A stretch of DNA of 64,000 bases, from the NCBI RefSeq assembly GCF_001499655.1, contig NZ_LN879502.1, forward strand, positions 2,418,001 through 2,482,000. Direction: 5' to 3'. This stretch comes from Candidatus Protochlamydia naegleriophila (lineage in GTDB: Bacteria; Chlamydiota; Chlamydiia; Chlamydiales; Parachlamydiaceae). Shown here piece by piece: positions 49,638-61,208 of the stretch. The notes under the pieces were generated by a model, which worked only from the letters and a program-made list of their open reading frames with translations, was not told where the DNA came from and did no database searches. Position 1 is the stretch's first letter. Every line of letters begins with the position of its first letter. The translations under genes were made by a program, and so were the position numbers.

Positions 49638-51419
49638 TTAATCTTTTAATCCCCTCTTTTTAGAAGGATTCTGCTTAGCTAATAAAAACAAATAGACGTC
49701 ACCTTCTCGATCATCGACTAAATCTAACGGATCCTTCAAATCTCGATTGGCCTGCACGCTATTTTGATTCGTAGCCAAAATTTTAACGCAGTTTATATAA
49801 GATTTTTGAAGCATATCGAGAATTTCTTCTCCCTCATCCTCTTCATCTCCATCATCAAAAATATTTTCTTTGAGAGCTTGAATTTCCCCTTCAAAGAATT
49901 TGATGCATTGATGCAAACACGTGTTTCCTTCAGAATCGACAACTTTATTAAAATCGAGATTCTTTGATTGAGAGATTTCTAAAAACATTTCCAAGTTTGG
50001 AAGTAAGACAGAATAAGTATCCATTTTTATACTCAGATCATCGTCATCAAATGCGCAATCTATGTCAGCCCATTTAAAAAATAGAGAGAATATGGCTTCC
50101 ATTTGAGCAGGAGAACATGAATTTAAGAATAATGGCAAAATATTCCATTCACTTTTAATCAGCATCTTATTTATTAGATTTTCATTCGCACGAATATCTG
50201 CACAAAAACCTTGTTTTAAAGCCATTCCAATAATTTTGATCTGTGAATCTGATAAAAGTTCTTCCCTATCTTCTTCCAAGACTTCAATCAATTGTGCCCA
50301 TCCTTCTGACAGCATTGATACATCTTGCAAATGTTTTAAGAAACAGCTCATTAAATAAGCATTTCCTGCACGCGCCGCTAAAATCAAAGGTGAGTCCCCA
50401 TTATCTCCTCGCTGAAGAGGTGAACATCCTCTTTTAATAAGTTCATCAGCAATCTCCTGCCATAGAGGAGCCTTCACAGGTGGAATTTGCGTATCCTGGC
50501 GAAGACTCAAGTAATGAAGCACTGTCCAATTTTTATCATCTCCTTCCCCTGCTTTTTTTACAGAGCAATCTCTTTCCTGTAATAAAGCACCTATAATGTC
50601 TAAGGCTCCGCGATTGGCTGCTTCAAATAAAAGCTCTTTACTTTTCTCTTCGAATAGATGGGGGGAAAGAATTTTCCACATAACAAGCTGAACTTCGGAT
50701 GCTAGATAATTCCCTTGGACTGTATGTGAAAGACAAGAATCGACAACGCTCTCATCTGGATTAATTAGGGTTCTGAGATCGCAAAGCATGCTAATTTCGG
50801 TCACAATATAGCGAGCACATTCTCTAAAACTCGAAGGACGATAAATAGGAGTCGCTTGCTTGAGATGATTGTCAAGCAAAGGCCTAACGCTATTCATTTG
50901 AACCAAGGGATTTGAATAGCTATCATAGCAATTGAACGCAGTTTGCCAGCATTTTTTATCACTGTCTGTCAAAGGAAGAGCTTTGAGATTCAAGGGAAAA
51001 GCAGTCTGCGCGAATTGAGATAGAGGTCCTTTATTTAGAACCATTCCTCGATGCCTTTCGATCATAAGCGAATTAAAGTAATCATTCGAGGTAATTTTTC
51101 TAATTTTTTCAACGTTATTGACAATATTTGGCAACGTATGAAGGGAATTCTGATAAAGCAAGTGCAATTTAACGCATTTATAACGCACCTGAAATGCTTG
51201 ATAAGCTGTTGGAAAAAACGCTGTTGTAACTAATGGCCCATTCCATATTTTTTCATGCAAGCTTTTCCAAGCGGGATCGATCTCTTCTTTAATGAATTCA
51301 TTCCACGATCGACTAAGATAGACCATGCGTGTTAAATTCACCTCATCTAAAAACTCACAAACAAATCCATGTATTTCACGAGGATAAACAAAAACAGAGG
51401 ATAGATTTTGGCTAGTCAT
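49638..51419 (-). CDS. F-box and ankyrin-repeat protein
   Basis: The 593-residue protein combines two eukaryotic-type modules. Residues about 8-50 (VYPREIHGFVCEFLDEVNLTRMVYLSRSWNEFI) fit the F-box pattern of a Skp1-binding domain. Residues about 255-375 contain ankyrin-like repeats (AANRGALDIIGALLQERDC, NWTVLHYLSLRQ and GDSPLILAARAGNAYLMSCFLKH), and a second group lies at about 495-590 (GNTCLHQCIKF). The last repeat contains an acidic insert with DDGDEEDEGEE. No signal peptide is seen. In amoeba-associated bacteria such proteins are secreted into the host to recruit its SCF ubiquitin ligase; that function is an inference here. The N-terminal F-box match is diverged. Confidence 0.8.
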   Translation of the reverse strand: MTSQNLSSVFVYPREIHGFVCEFLDEVNLTRMVYLSRSWNEFIKEEIDPAWKSLHEKIWNGPLVTTAFFPTAYQAFQVRYKCVKLHLLYQNSLHTLPNIVNNVEKIRKITSNDYFNSLMIERHRGMVLNKGPLSQFAQTAFPLNLKALPLTDSDKKCWQTAFNCYDSYSNPLVQMNSVRPLLDNHLKQATPIYRPSSFRECARYIVTEISMLCDLRTLINPDESVVDSCLSHTVQGNYLASEVQLVMWKILSPHLFEEKSKELLFEAANRGALDIIGALLQERDCSVKKAGEGDDKNWTVLHYLSLRQDTQIPPVKAPLWQEIADELIKRGCSPLQRGDNGDSPLILAARAGNAYLMSCFLKHLQDVSMLSEGWAQLIEVLEEDREELLSDSQIKIIGMALKQGFCADIRANENLINKMLIKSEWNILPLFLNSCSPAQMEAIFSLFFKWADIDCAFDDDDLSIKMDTYSVLLPNLEMFLEISQSKNLDFNKVVDSEGNTCLHQCIKFFEGEIQALKENIFDDGDEEDEGEEILDMLQKSYINCVKILATNQNSVQANRDLKDPLDLVDDREGDVYLFLLAKQNPSKKRGLKD

Positions 51420-52137
51420 ATAAATACTCCTTAAAATTAAACATTTATTTATTAAAAACTAAAGTTATCTATCTTTCCTCATGTTCAATAATTACAATAC
51501 AAAAATTAAACATGAATACCCTCTATTTAATCAAGAATTATTAATAATATATACTAAGAAATAACCATAAAAAAACTAAACTAAACAAAAAGAAATTATT
51601 AATTTTATTTAAAATTTAAATTTAAAAGATTAGACTAATCTTGCAGCCTGATCCAACGAGTAGGAATAAAGTTTTTTAAATAGAATGTTATCTTTGGCGG
51701 ATCGAAGCACAATCTGACCTTAGGTGTAATGCGTCTAGTATATTTTGTCTCGCTAAGCCACTTGTTACATGCTTCATAGAATTAAATATTTAAGACAGCG
51801 AACAAGAGTTCAACGCAGAGACGGTAAGGCTGAGAGACGCAGAGTGGATGATAAGCCATGTACTATCCTAATCCACCCAACTGAAGCGCACTATCCAAAA
51901 TTGATTACAGCTAGCACCATAGTTTTTACTCGGGCGATTACTTTACGATCCGCAAGATAAAGACGCATTGGATTTAACAATCTCTGCGTTGCACCCTTGT
52001 TCTATGTCTCATTTTTAATATCTTTGAATACGACAGGCCGACTGAAAACCTCTAGTGAGGACCGAGCGAACGATGAGTAAGGGGAAGATAATGCGGGCGT
52101 GGAGGGCGACTAGAAAAAATGGATTATTTGAGGGCAA
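51420..52137. other. Intergenic region between the ankyrin gene and the rRNA operon
   Basis: A 718-base gap. The first 220 bases are very AT-rich and probably contain the ankyrin gene's promoter. The middle holds the inverted-repeat segment at 51811-51991. The right part is GC-richer with no coding signal. No tRNA was found. Confidence 0.4.
51811..51991. repeat. 181-bp segment bounded by an 11-base inverted repeat
   Basis: CAACGCAGAGA at 51811-51821 is exactly complementary to TCTCTGCGTTG at 51981-51991. Inside the left end, GAGACGCAGAG repeats the same motif in direct orientation. The GCAGAGACGCAGAG style of word occurs as a dispersed repeat in many unrelated bacterial genomes. It may be a miniature mobile element or its remnant; no target duplication was identified, and no gene is seen inside. 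Confidence 0.4.
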
Positions 52138-52170
52138 AAAAAAAGGCCTTAAAACGTTTGTTTTAAGGCC
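52138..52170 (-). terminator. Terminator of the rRNA operon
   Basis: A perfect 11-base stem (GGCCTTAAAAC/GTTTTAAGGCC at 52145-52170, four-base loop) lies 11 bases beyond the 3' end of 5S rRNA and is followed on the minus strand by at least seven T residues. Confidence 0.92.
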
Positions 52171-52181
52171 ATGAAAAAAAA

Positions 52182-52297
52182 GCTTGGCGGCGACCTACTC
52201 TCCCACACTCTTGTGTGCAGTACCATCGGCGATCAGAGGCTTGACTTCTGAGTTCGGAATGGGATCAGGTATTTCCCTCTCTCTAATGCCACCAAGC
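52182..52297 (-). rRNA. rrf: 5S ribosomal RNA
   Basis: On the minus strand the sequence begins GCTTGGTGGCATTAGAG and ends GGGAGAGTAGGTCGCCGCCAAGC. Its two ends form the helix I pair, and CCTGATCCCATTCCGAACTC and GCCGATGGTACTGC are the standard conserved loops. The length of about 116 bases is normal. It follows the 23S gene on the same strand. Confidence 0.95.
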
Positions 52298-52452
52298 GAA
52301 AATCATAAAAGTTTAGTCTTGTCGTTTAAATCTGAATCGTAAATTCACTAAACCAAAAACAGTGCTTGAAAATAATCTCACACGCTTGATTTTGTATATT
52401 GGACCACACTTTGTGCTGAAGGGAATGGTCTTCGTCCTTCAGTAAAAAAAAG

Positions 52453-55403
<2,951 letters not shown>

Positions 55404-55471
55404 ATTAGTCTCAAGCAATTAAGTATGAGTACGACTCACATAAGTATTGCTACTTATGTCACTTAAATTTT

Positions 55472-55496
55472 GTGTGAAGATTATTCTCAAGCGCTG
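55472..55496 (-). repeat. 23S rRNA processing stem, 5' arm (pairs with 52360-52383)
   Basis: The sequence GTGTGAAGATTATTCTCAAG with the following CGCTG is complementary to CAGTGCTTGAAAATAATCTCACAC at 52360-52383 with few mismatches. The two arms flank the 23S gene, which fits the double-stranded RNase III substrate that releases pre-23S rRNA. Confidence 0.8.
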
Positions 55497-55641
55497 ATTT
55501 TGATCAGTGAATTGTTTTAATAAGATGATTTACATCTACTTTACGTATTCACGTTTCATTGTTTGTTACCAAACAATCAACGTTTTTAGATTAAACTTGA
55601 TTCTTAAACTTTTATGACTTTCAAAATAACGACTGTCTGTG

Positions 55642-55697
55642 TTTGACAGTATAAGTAAGACAATGTACGAGCTAATAGAGCTTGCCCAACCTGTTTG
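55642..55697 (-). repeat. 16S rRNA processing stem, trailer arm (pairs with 57338-57398)
   Basis: This 56-base stretch, including TTTGACAGTATAAG and AAGACAATGT, repeats in inverted orientation at 57338-57398, beyond the 5' end of 16S. Matches include the CTAATAGAGCTTG block. The arms would pair in the precursor and be cut by RNase III. Confidence 0.85.
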
Positions 55698-55720
55698 CTA
55701 ATTAAAGCAAACTGTCCTTT

Positions 55721-57258
<1,538 letters not shown>

Positions 57259-58046
57259 AAAAAATAAACTCTTGAAAAATTGAGTTGATTATATTAATCG
57301 TATCGCTTCTTGAGCGATACTAATATGTGTGACAGGTAAACTGTCCCACACAAGCTCTATTGTTTATGCTTGCACATTGTCTCTCTTATACTGTCAAAAC
57401 ACTCACGCATAAGCTCATCGGCTTTTGCTATTCTTACGTTTTGTTTCGTTTTTTACGCTCATTTCGTAAGAAGCTACAAACATACAAAATATGGGCTTTT
57501 TAGCGCAACATACTTTTTCGCTTTATTTCAATTTCGCTTTCAAGACAACACCAAAACTGGTTTTTCTTTCTCTTTTTTCGCATTCAATTCACAATTGATG
57601 CAATTCAAATTCTGAAATTCACCTTAAAAGCACATGCACCCAAAAAATCACCGCCTCTTCTTCAAAGGTCCAAAAACTGAACCGATTCCAAAGAAAAAGA
57701 TCATATATTTATAAAAAGAGTTGAATGGATAACAGTCCAAGACGACTTGGGCATGAAAGAAGAATCGAAGTTTTCGAAACTTCAACAACTCTTATAAAAT
57801 TAATTTTGGTTTGACGGGGATTACATTTAACTGGTTTGATACTTTGAAGGGCTGAAGGAGAGATGACCTCTCCTTGCTCTCTATTCTTAATATTATAATA
57901 TTAATTATTTTTTTGCAACTACATTATTTTAAATCTATTACAAAAAAGCTGAAAGTAATCTTTTAAAGTTAACGACGATACTTGGTTTGATCTTTTATAA
58001 CTAATTTATTATAATACTTTTAATTAACTACAATCATGGAGAAAAA
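57259..58046. other. rRNA leader and upstream region
   Basis: This 788-base region holds the 16S leader with the processing arm 57338-57398 and a perfect hairpin GTATCGCT/AGCGATAC at 57300-57320. The rRNA promoter must lie upstream of about 57400 on the minus strand, but no single -35/-10 pair stands out. The folded element at 57709-57797 and an 8-base hairpin AAGGAGAG/CTCTCCTT near 57860-57880 are the other structures. The open frame at 57370-57615 is low complexity and not accepted as a gene. Confidence 0.5.
57709..57797. other. Folded element with three-way-junction layout
   Basis: An outer 12-base stem (TTATAA plus GAGTTG on the left, CAACTCTTATAA on the right, with a three-base AAA bulge) encloses two perfect hairpins: GTCCAAG/CTTGGGC (one G-T pair, ACGA loop, 57735-57751) and GAAGTTT/AAACTTC (TCG loop, 57767-57783). 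It can fold on either strand. It lies about 350 bases upstream of 16S, outside the mature rRNA. Confidence 0.55.
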
Positions 58047-58766
58047 ATGACTGTTTTAACTCTAAACGAAATGCCTTTTGCTCTTAGTTATACTTTAGAT
58101 AGGTATGTTTTCGGTGCTGATTTTTTAAATCCAGTGAATAGCGGCCAAGGCGTTATTTCTACATTCATTGGCAAGCCAGTCAGGGCAGTTGCTCGATTAG
58201 TAAATGAAGCCTCTATGGCTATTTTTGTCGGGTTTATAGGCACCAACTATCATGCTGCGAAAGGGATCATCTATAAGGTAAAAGCGTTGATAAACGGCGA
58301 TCCTGCTCTTAAAAATAAATATTCTAAGCTTGGCTTGGAACATTTTAAAGCGGCATGGACAGATTTCTCTGCGTTAGCAACCACGAACACGGCTATTATT
58401 GGCAATCCGAGCCTCGTGCTTCCTCGATACGCGCCTAAAGCAAAGGTTAAAATAGAGGAAGTCAGACGCGACAATGCTGAATGGATAGGTTATCTTTTTC
58501 CCAATACTTCTTCTGAAGAGATTGATGAATTGATTGCTAGGCAGCAAACATTTGACGTCAAAAAATTGGCTCTTGCAGCTACTAGTATAAGAGAAATTGA
58601 AACAGCCTATAAAAGAATGCACAATGACAGCAGCCACACACCCCTTCGCCCTCTCAATGATAGAGGAGTTCTACTCATTTCTTTGAGGGGTGATGGATTG
58701 GTACAAACCGTGTTTGGCCTCAATCCAGCTAAGATTATTGAGAACTTGAATTCCACTCAATTTTAG
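58047..58766 (+). CDS. Hypothetical protein
   Basis: The 239-residue protein is not recognised. It has GGAG before the ATG. The first 100 residues include moderately hydrophobic stretches (AIFVGFIGTNYHAA, ALSYTLDRYVF) but no typical signal or transmembrane helix. The C-terminal half is helical and charged (EEIDELIARQQTFDVKKLAL). The region has no similarity to its neighbours. It is the first gene to the right of the rRNA operon, divergently placed. It may be a lineage-specific effector, without direct support. Confidence 0.6.
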   Translation: MTVLTLNEMPFALSYTLDRYVFGADFLNPVNSGQGVISTFIGKPVRAVARLVNEASMAIFVGFIGTNYHAAKGIIYKVKALINGDPALKNKYSKLGLEHFKAAWTDFSALATTNTAIIGNPSLVLPRYAPKAKVKIEEVRRDNAEWIGYLFPNTSSEEIDELIARQQTFDVKKLALAATSIREIETAYKRMHNDSSHTPLRPLNDRGVLLISLRGDGLVQTVFGLNPAKIIENLNSTQF

Positions 58767-58907
58767 CCAAGGATAATCCCGCTTATGTGGGCATTCCTTG
58801 TTCAATGTCAAGAAACCAATGAGACCAATCGAAGAATAGTATCAAGTCTAGATCCTTATTAATCGACTTTCTCTAAAAAAATTTCGAATTCAAAGATTTT
58901 GAACAAA

Positions 58908-58932
58908 CGCCAGCTGGCTAAACCAGCTGGCG
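58908..58932. repeat. Perfect inverted repeat, possible terminator
   Basis: CGCCAGCTGG and CCAGCTGGCG form a perfect 10-base stem with a five-base CTAAA loop about 140 bases after the gene at 58047. No T tract follows on either strand, so its role as a terminator is uncertain. Confidence 0.45.
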
Positions 58933-59061
58933 AAACCTGCAGCAGCCTCAATTATTTGGCGAATCAGATCCTTTTACCGCAGATATTTTCATTAAATAGG
59001 ACAAGGTGATAATGTAAGAAGGCATTAAATTATCCCAAGGCAAGTTAACCCTCGAAATTCT

Positions 59062-59976
59062 ATGCGTTCTAAACGATCTCAATCTTTTCCTCCAGGAACA
59101 TTTATTCCAACACCGCAGCGCTTGCTAGCTATCATCCAACTGTGCCTTGCCTTCAGCTTTATCTGCTGGTATGCCGTTCAACCCTTTATGGGAGAATATT
59201 TTTCCTTGCGCTCCCGTTCTCTGATTTATGAATATGTCATGGGAACATCTGAAATGCTAAAGAAAGATCCTGGGCAAATACCTAAAATGGAAAGGCAGGC
59301 CGAGCGATTTGCTTCTTTGCCTGTGTACGATAAACAACTTATTGCAGAGGATTATAAAAATCTGCAAAAGCATACGCAAAGATCTGCCTGGATAAAAATT
59401 GCTGATGGATTTCGTGTACTTCTGGTCGGAATCCCCCCTTTCGAACTAGCCTGGCTGCTTTTTTCAGCCCTGATCTCGATCTTAATTCTACTAAAAGTAG
59501 AAGGAGCAAAGCAAGCCGCCTGGCTCCTTCCACTCATTGCTTTTGCTTATGCAATCGACAATCGCATGACAGGCCTTACGGCTCAGTCAAACCCAGATTT
59601 TGTCTTATTTCCAAGCGAAGAAATAATCGTCAAAGATTACTTGCAACAGCCTCTACATGGCAATCCGGATGAACAGCAAGTTCAATTGAAAAAAGGCTGG
59701 GAACACTATTTGATTGCGAATTGGCTGCCGCAAAAAAATCCAGGCCTTAGCTTCGAGCAGCAAGCTGAAGAAGCTGAATTTGCTTTCACGGTTGCACGCC
59801 TTCACCACTTGCATGGACAAGCCCGCTCCGCCTGGTTGAACAATTTTCGCGAAAAAGCAAGCCCTATTTTACTGGCCTTTTATGTTCTGTGGAATCTCTT
59901 CTTTGCCTGGATGATGAATCGCCCTCCTCTGCCTGAGCAGAGAAAGGCAAATATGAGCAAAGCCGCATCTCAATGA
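59062..59976 (+). CDS. Hypothetical membrane protein
   Basis: A 304-residue protein with about four hydrophobic helices: LLAIIQLCLAFSFICWYAV near residue 25, ELAWLLFSALISILILL near 135, AWLLPLIAFAYAI, and ILLAFYVLWNLFFAWMM near 285. Between them are soluble, charged segments (for example MERQAERFASLPVYDKQLIAEDYKNLQ). I cannot name the family. The gene has a weak ribosome binding site and stands alone; the next gene is convergent, with 19 bases between. Confidence 0.65.
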   Translation: MRSKRSQSFPPGTFIPTPQRLLAIIQLCLAFSFICWYAVQPFMGEYFSLRSRSLIYEYVMGTSEMLKKDPGQIPKMERQAERFASLPVYDKQLIAEDYKNLQKHTQRSAWIKIADGFRVLLVGIPPFELAWLLFSALISILILLKVEGAKQAAWLLPLIAFAYAIDNRMTGLTAQSNPDFVLFPSEEIIVKDYLQQPLHGNPDEQQVQLKKGWEHYLIANWLPQKNPGLSFEQQAEEAEFAFTVARLHHLHGQARSAWLNNFREKASPILLAFYVLWNLFFAWMMNRPPLPEQRKANMSKAASQ

Positions 59977-59995
59977 GTGGGGCACAAGTTTTGCC

Positions 59996-60355
59996 TTAAT
60001 GATGGCAGCAGTGGGGGCACTCTTGGGACGCTGGTTGGATTGGCTGGGTTTGTGTCTGTGTTCTTTCAATAAAAATGAAACGATTGAGCAAAAAGTTCAC
60101 TCCTATCGAATAGACAATCCCCATAGCAAGCGTTTTAGCTAAAACAACAGATACATTGGCCAATGTAAAGCCCGTTCCATAGCACAGTGAAATTTTGAAA
60201 ATTGTTTTAAGCGCCACAATAGTCGCACTCACCAAGCCTGCTGTAGCCAAACCACTAATGCAACGTCCCCTGAATGTTGCAGGAGGATGAATTCCCAAAT
60301 ATCCTCCGATCAATCCGCCAAAGAAACCAGCAGTTGGACAAACTGGACACACCAT
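59996..60355 (-). CDS. Small membrane protein with CxxC at both ends
   Basis: The 119-residue protein begins MVCPVCPTAGFFGGLIGGYLG and ends QECPHCCHH, so a CxxC pair sits at each end. Two or three hydrophobic helices lie between (TAGLVSATIVALKTIF, LAKTLAMGIVYSIGVNFLL). It could bind a metal or be redox-active, but no family is recognised. GAGGAG stands nine bases before the ATG. Confidence 0.6.
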   Translation of the reverse strand: MVCPVCPTAGFFGGLIGGYLGIHPPATFRGRCISGLATAGLVSATIVALKTIFKISLCYGTGFTLANVSVVLAKTLAMGIVYSIGVNFLLNRFIFIERTQTQTQPIQPASQECPHCCHH

Positions 60356-60662
60356 ATTTTTAAACTCCTCGATAATGATAAAACAATTTCATAGTCTCTT
60401 ATGCAATCCTCTAAGCAGCATGTGCGAAACCAGCACTCTTGTAGATGGGGATCGCCTGCTTTGGGCTATTAGAGACATTCTTTATCCGACTCAGTATTCA
60501 TCTTTTATCCAATCGACTTTAATCAATGGAAATTTTGTCGGTTGATTGGTATACACAAATAATCAGTACTTGTCGATTCTTGCTTGTATCAAGGTATACA
60601 ACTGAAGTCCAAATAAGGAAAAGCTTTTCCATTAAGTTTTTTTTGAAACGAGCCTTAAATTC
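60356..60662. other. Divergent intergenic region
   Basis: No gene is seen in these 307 bases. They carry the promoters of the minus-strand CxxC gene and of the plus-strand mgtA unit, but no clear elements can be assigned. Confidence 0.35.
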
Positions 60663-61193
60663 ATGAGAGAGCATTTAATCCTGCGTACGACCATTCCAAC
60701 TCAATGGATGAATCAAAGTTTGAAAATAGGGCTTGTCTTGGCCTTATTGGGAATTTTTCCTCTCGTGTATGCAGGCGCCTTTGCCTCGCCCGCCGTATTA
60801 AAAACATGGGGATTGCTTATCTTTTTGGGAGGATTTTTCCTTATCACGGCCGGGCTGCTGCCTTATCGCCGCTTATCACGCCTGCAATTCAAACCAAATG
60901 AGCTCCACTGCGTTGGACTTGAGAGGCTCGAGTATTATCAAAATGGTAAACCCGTTTTATCACTGACACTCTCATCTATCGATCATTTTAGTTTTATCGA
61001 TGAGCCTCGTTTCTTTGGAATAGCCGTCTCTCTTAAACGTCCCCTGCCAGCTAAAATGACTATTTCCTGCTCAACTTTCGACCTACGCTCCTTTGAAAAG
61101 CAAGCAGAGAAGGCTCAAGCCGATGCCTTTTTCCCTTATTTTAGCCGCCGCTCATTCGAAGAATTGAATGCATGGATCTTAGATGATGAATAA
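60663..61193 (+). CDS. Membrane protein upstream of the Mg-transport gene
   Basis: A 176-residue protein with two adjacent membrane helices (IGLVLALLGIFPLVYAGAF and WGLLIFLGGFFLITAGLLPY) and a soluble C-terminal domain of about 110 residues with beta-strand character (LQFKPNELHCVGLERLEYY, LSLTLSSIDHFSFI), like a bacterial PH-type domain. It ends about 15 bases before the mgtA start, so the two are likely cotranscribed, and a role linked to the ATPase or its membrane is possible but unproven. Confidence 0.65.
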   Translation: MREHLILRTTIPTQWMNQSLKIGLVLALLGIFPLVYAGAFASPAVLKTWGLLIFLGGFFLITAGLLPYRRLSRLQFKPNELHCVGLERLEYYQNGKPVLSLTLSSIDHFSFIDEPRFFGIAVSLKRPLPAKMTISCSTFDLRSFEKQAEKAQADAFFPYFSRRSFEELNAWILDDE

Positions 61194-61208
61194 TGATTAA
61201 AGGTGTCT

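Larger units (their letters stand above)
55404..55720 (-). other. 16S-23S internal transcribed spacer without tRNA
   Basis: The 317-base spacer contains no tRNA gene, as in other chlamydiae. A perfect 9-base hairpin ACATAAGTA-TTGC-TACTTATGT lies at 55437-55458. Also present are the processing arms listed separately (55472-55496 for 23S, 55642-55697 for 16S). Confidence 0.8.

Noticed and set aside
55404-55720. Possible tRNA in the 16S-23S spacer
   Set aside because: No cloverleaf, T-loop or anticodon arm can be formed; chlamydial spacers usually lack tRNA.
57370-57615. 81-codon frame upstream of 16S
   Set aside because: Phe/Ser-rich low-complexity composition in the rRNA leader, overlapping a processing arm; no start signal.
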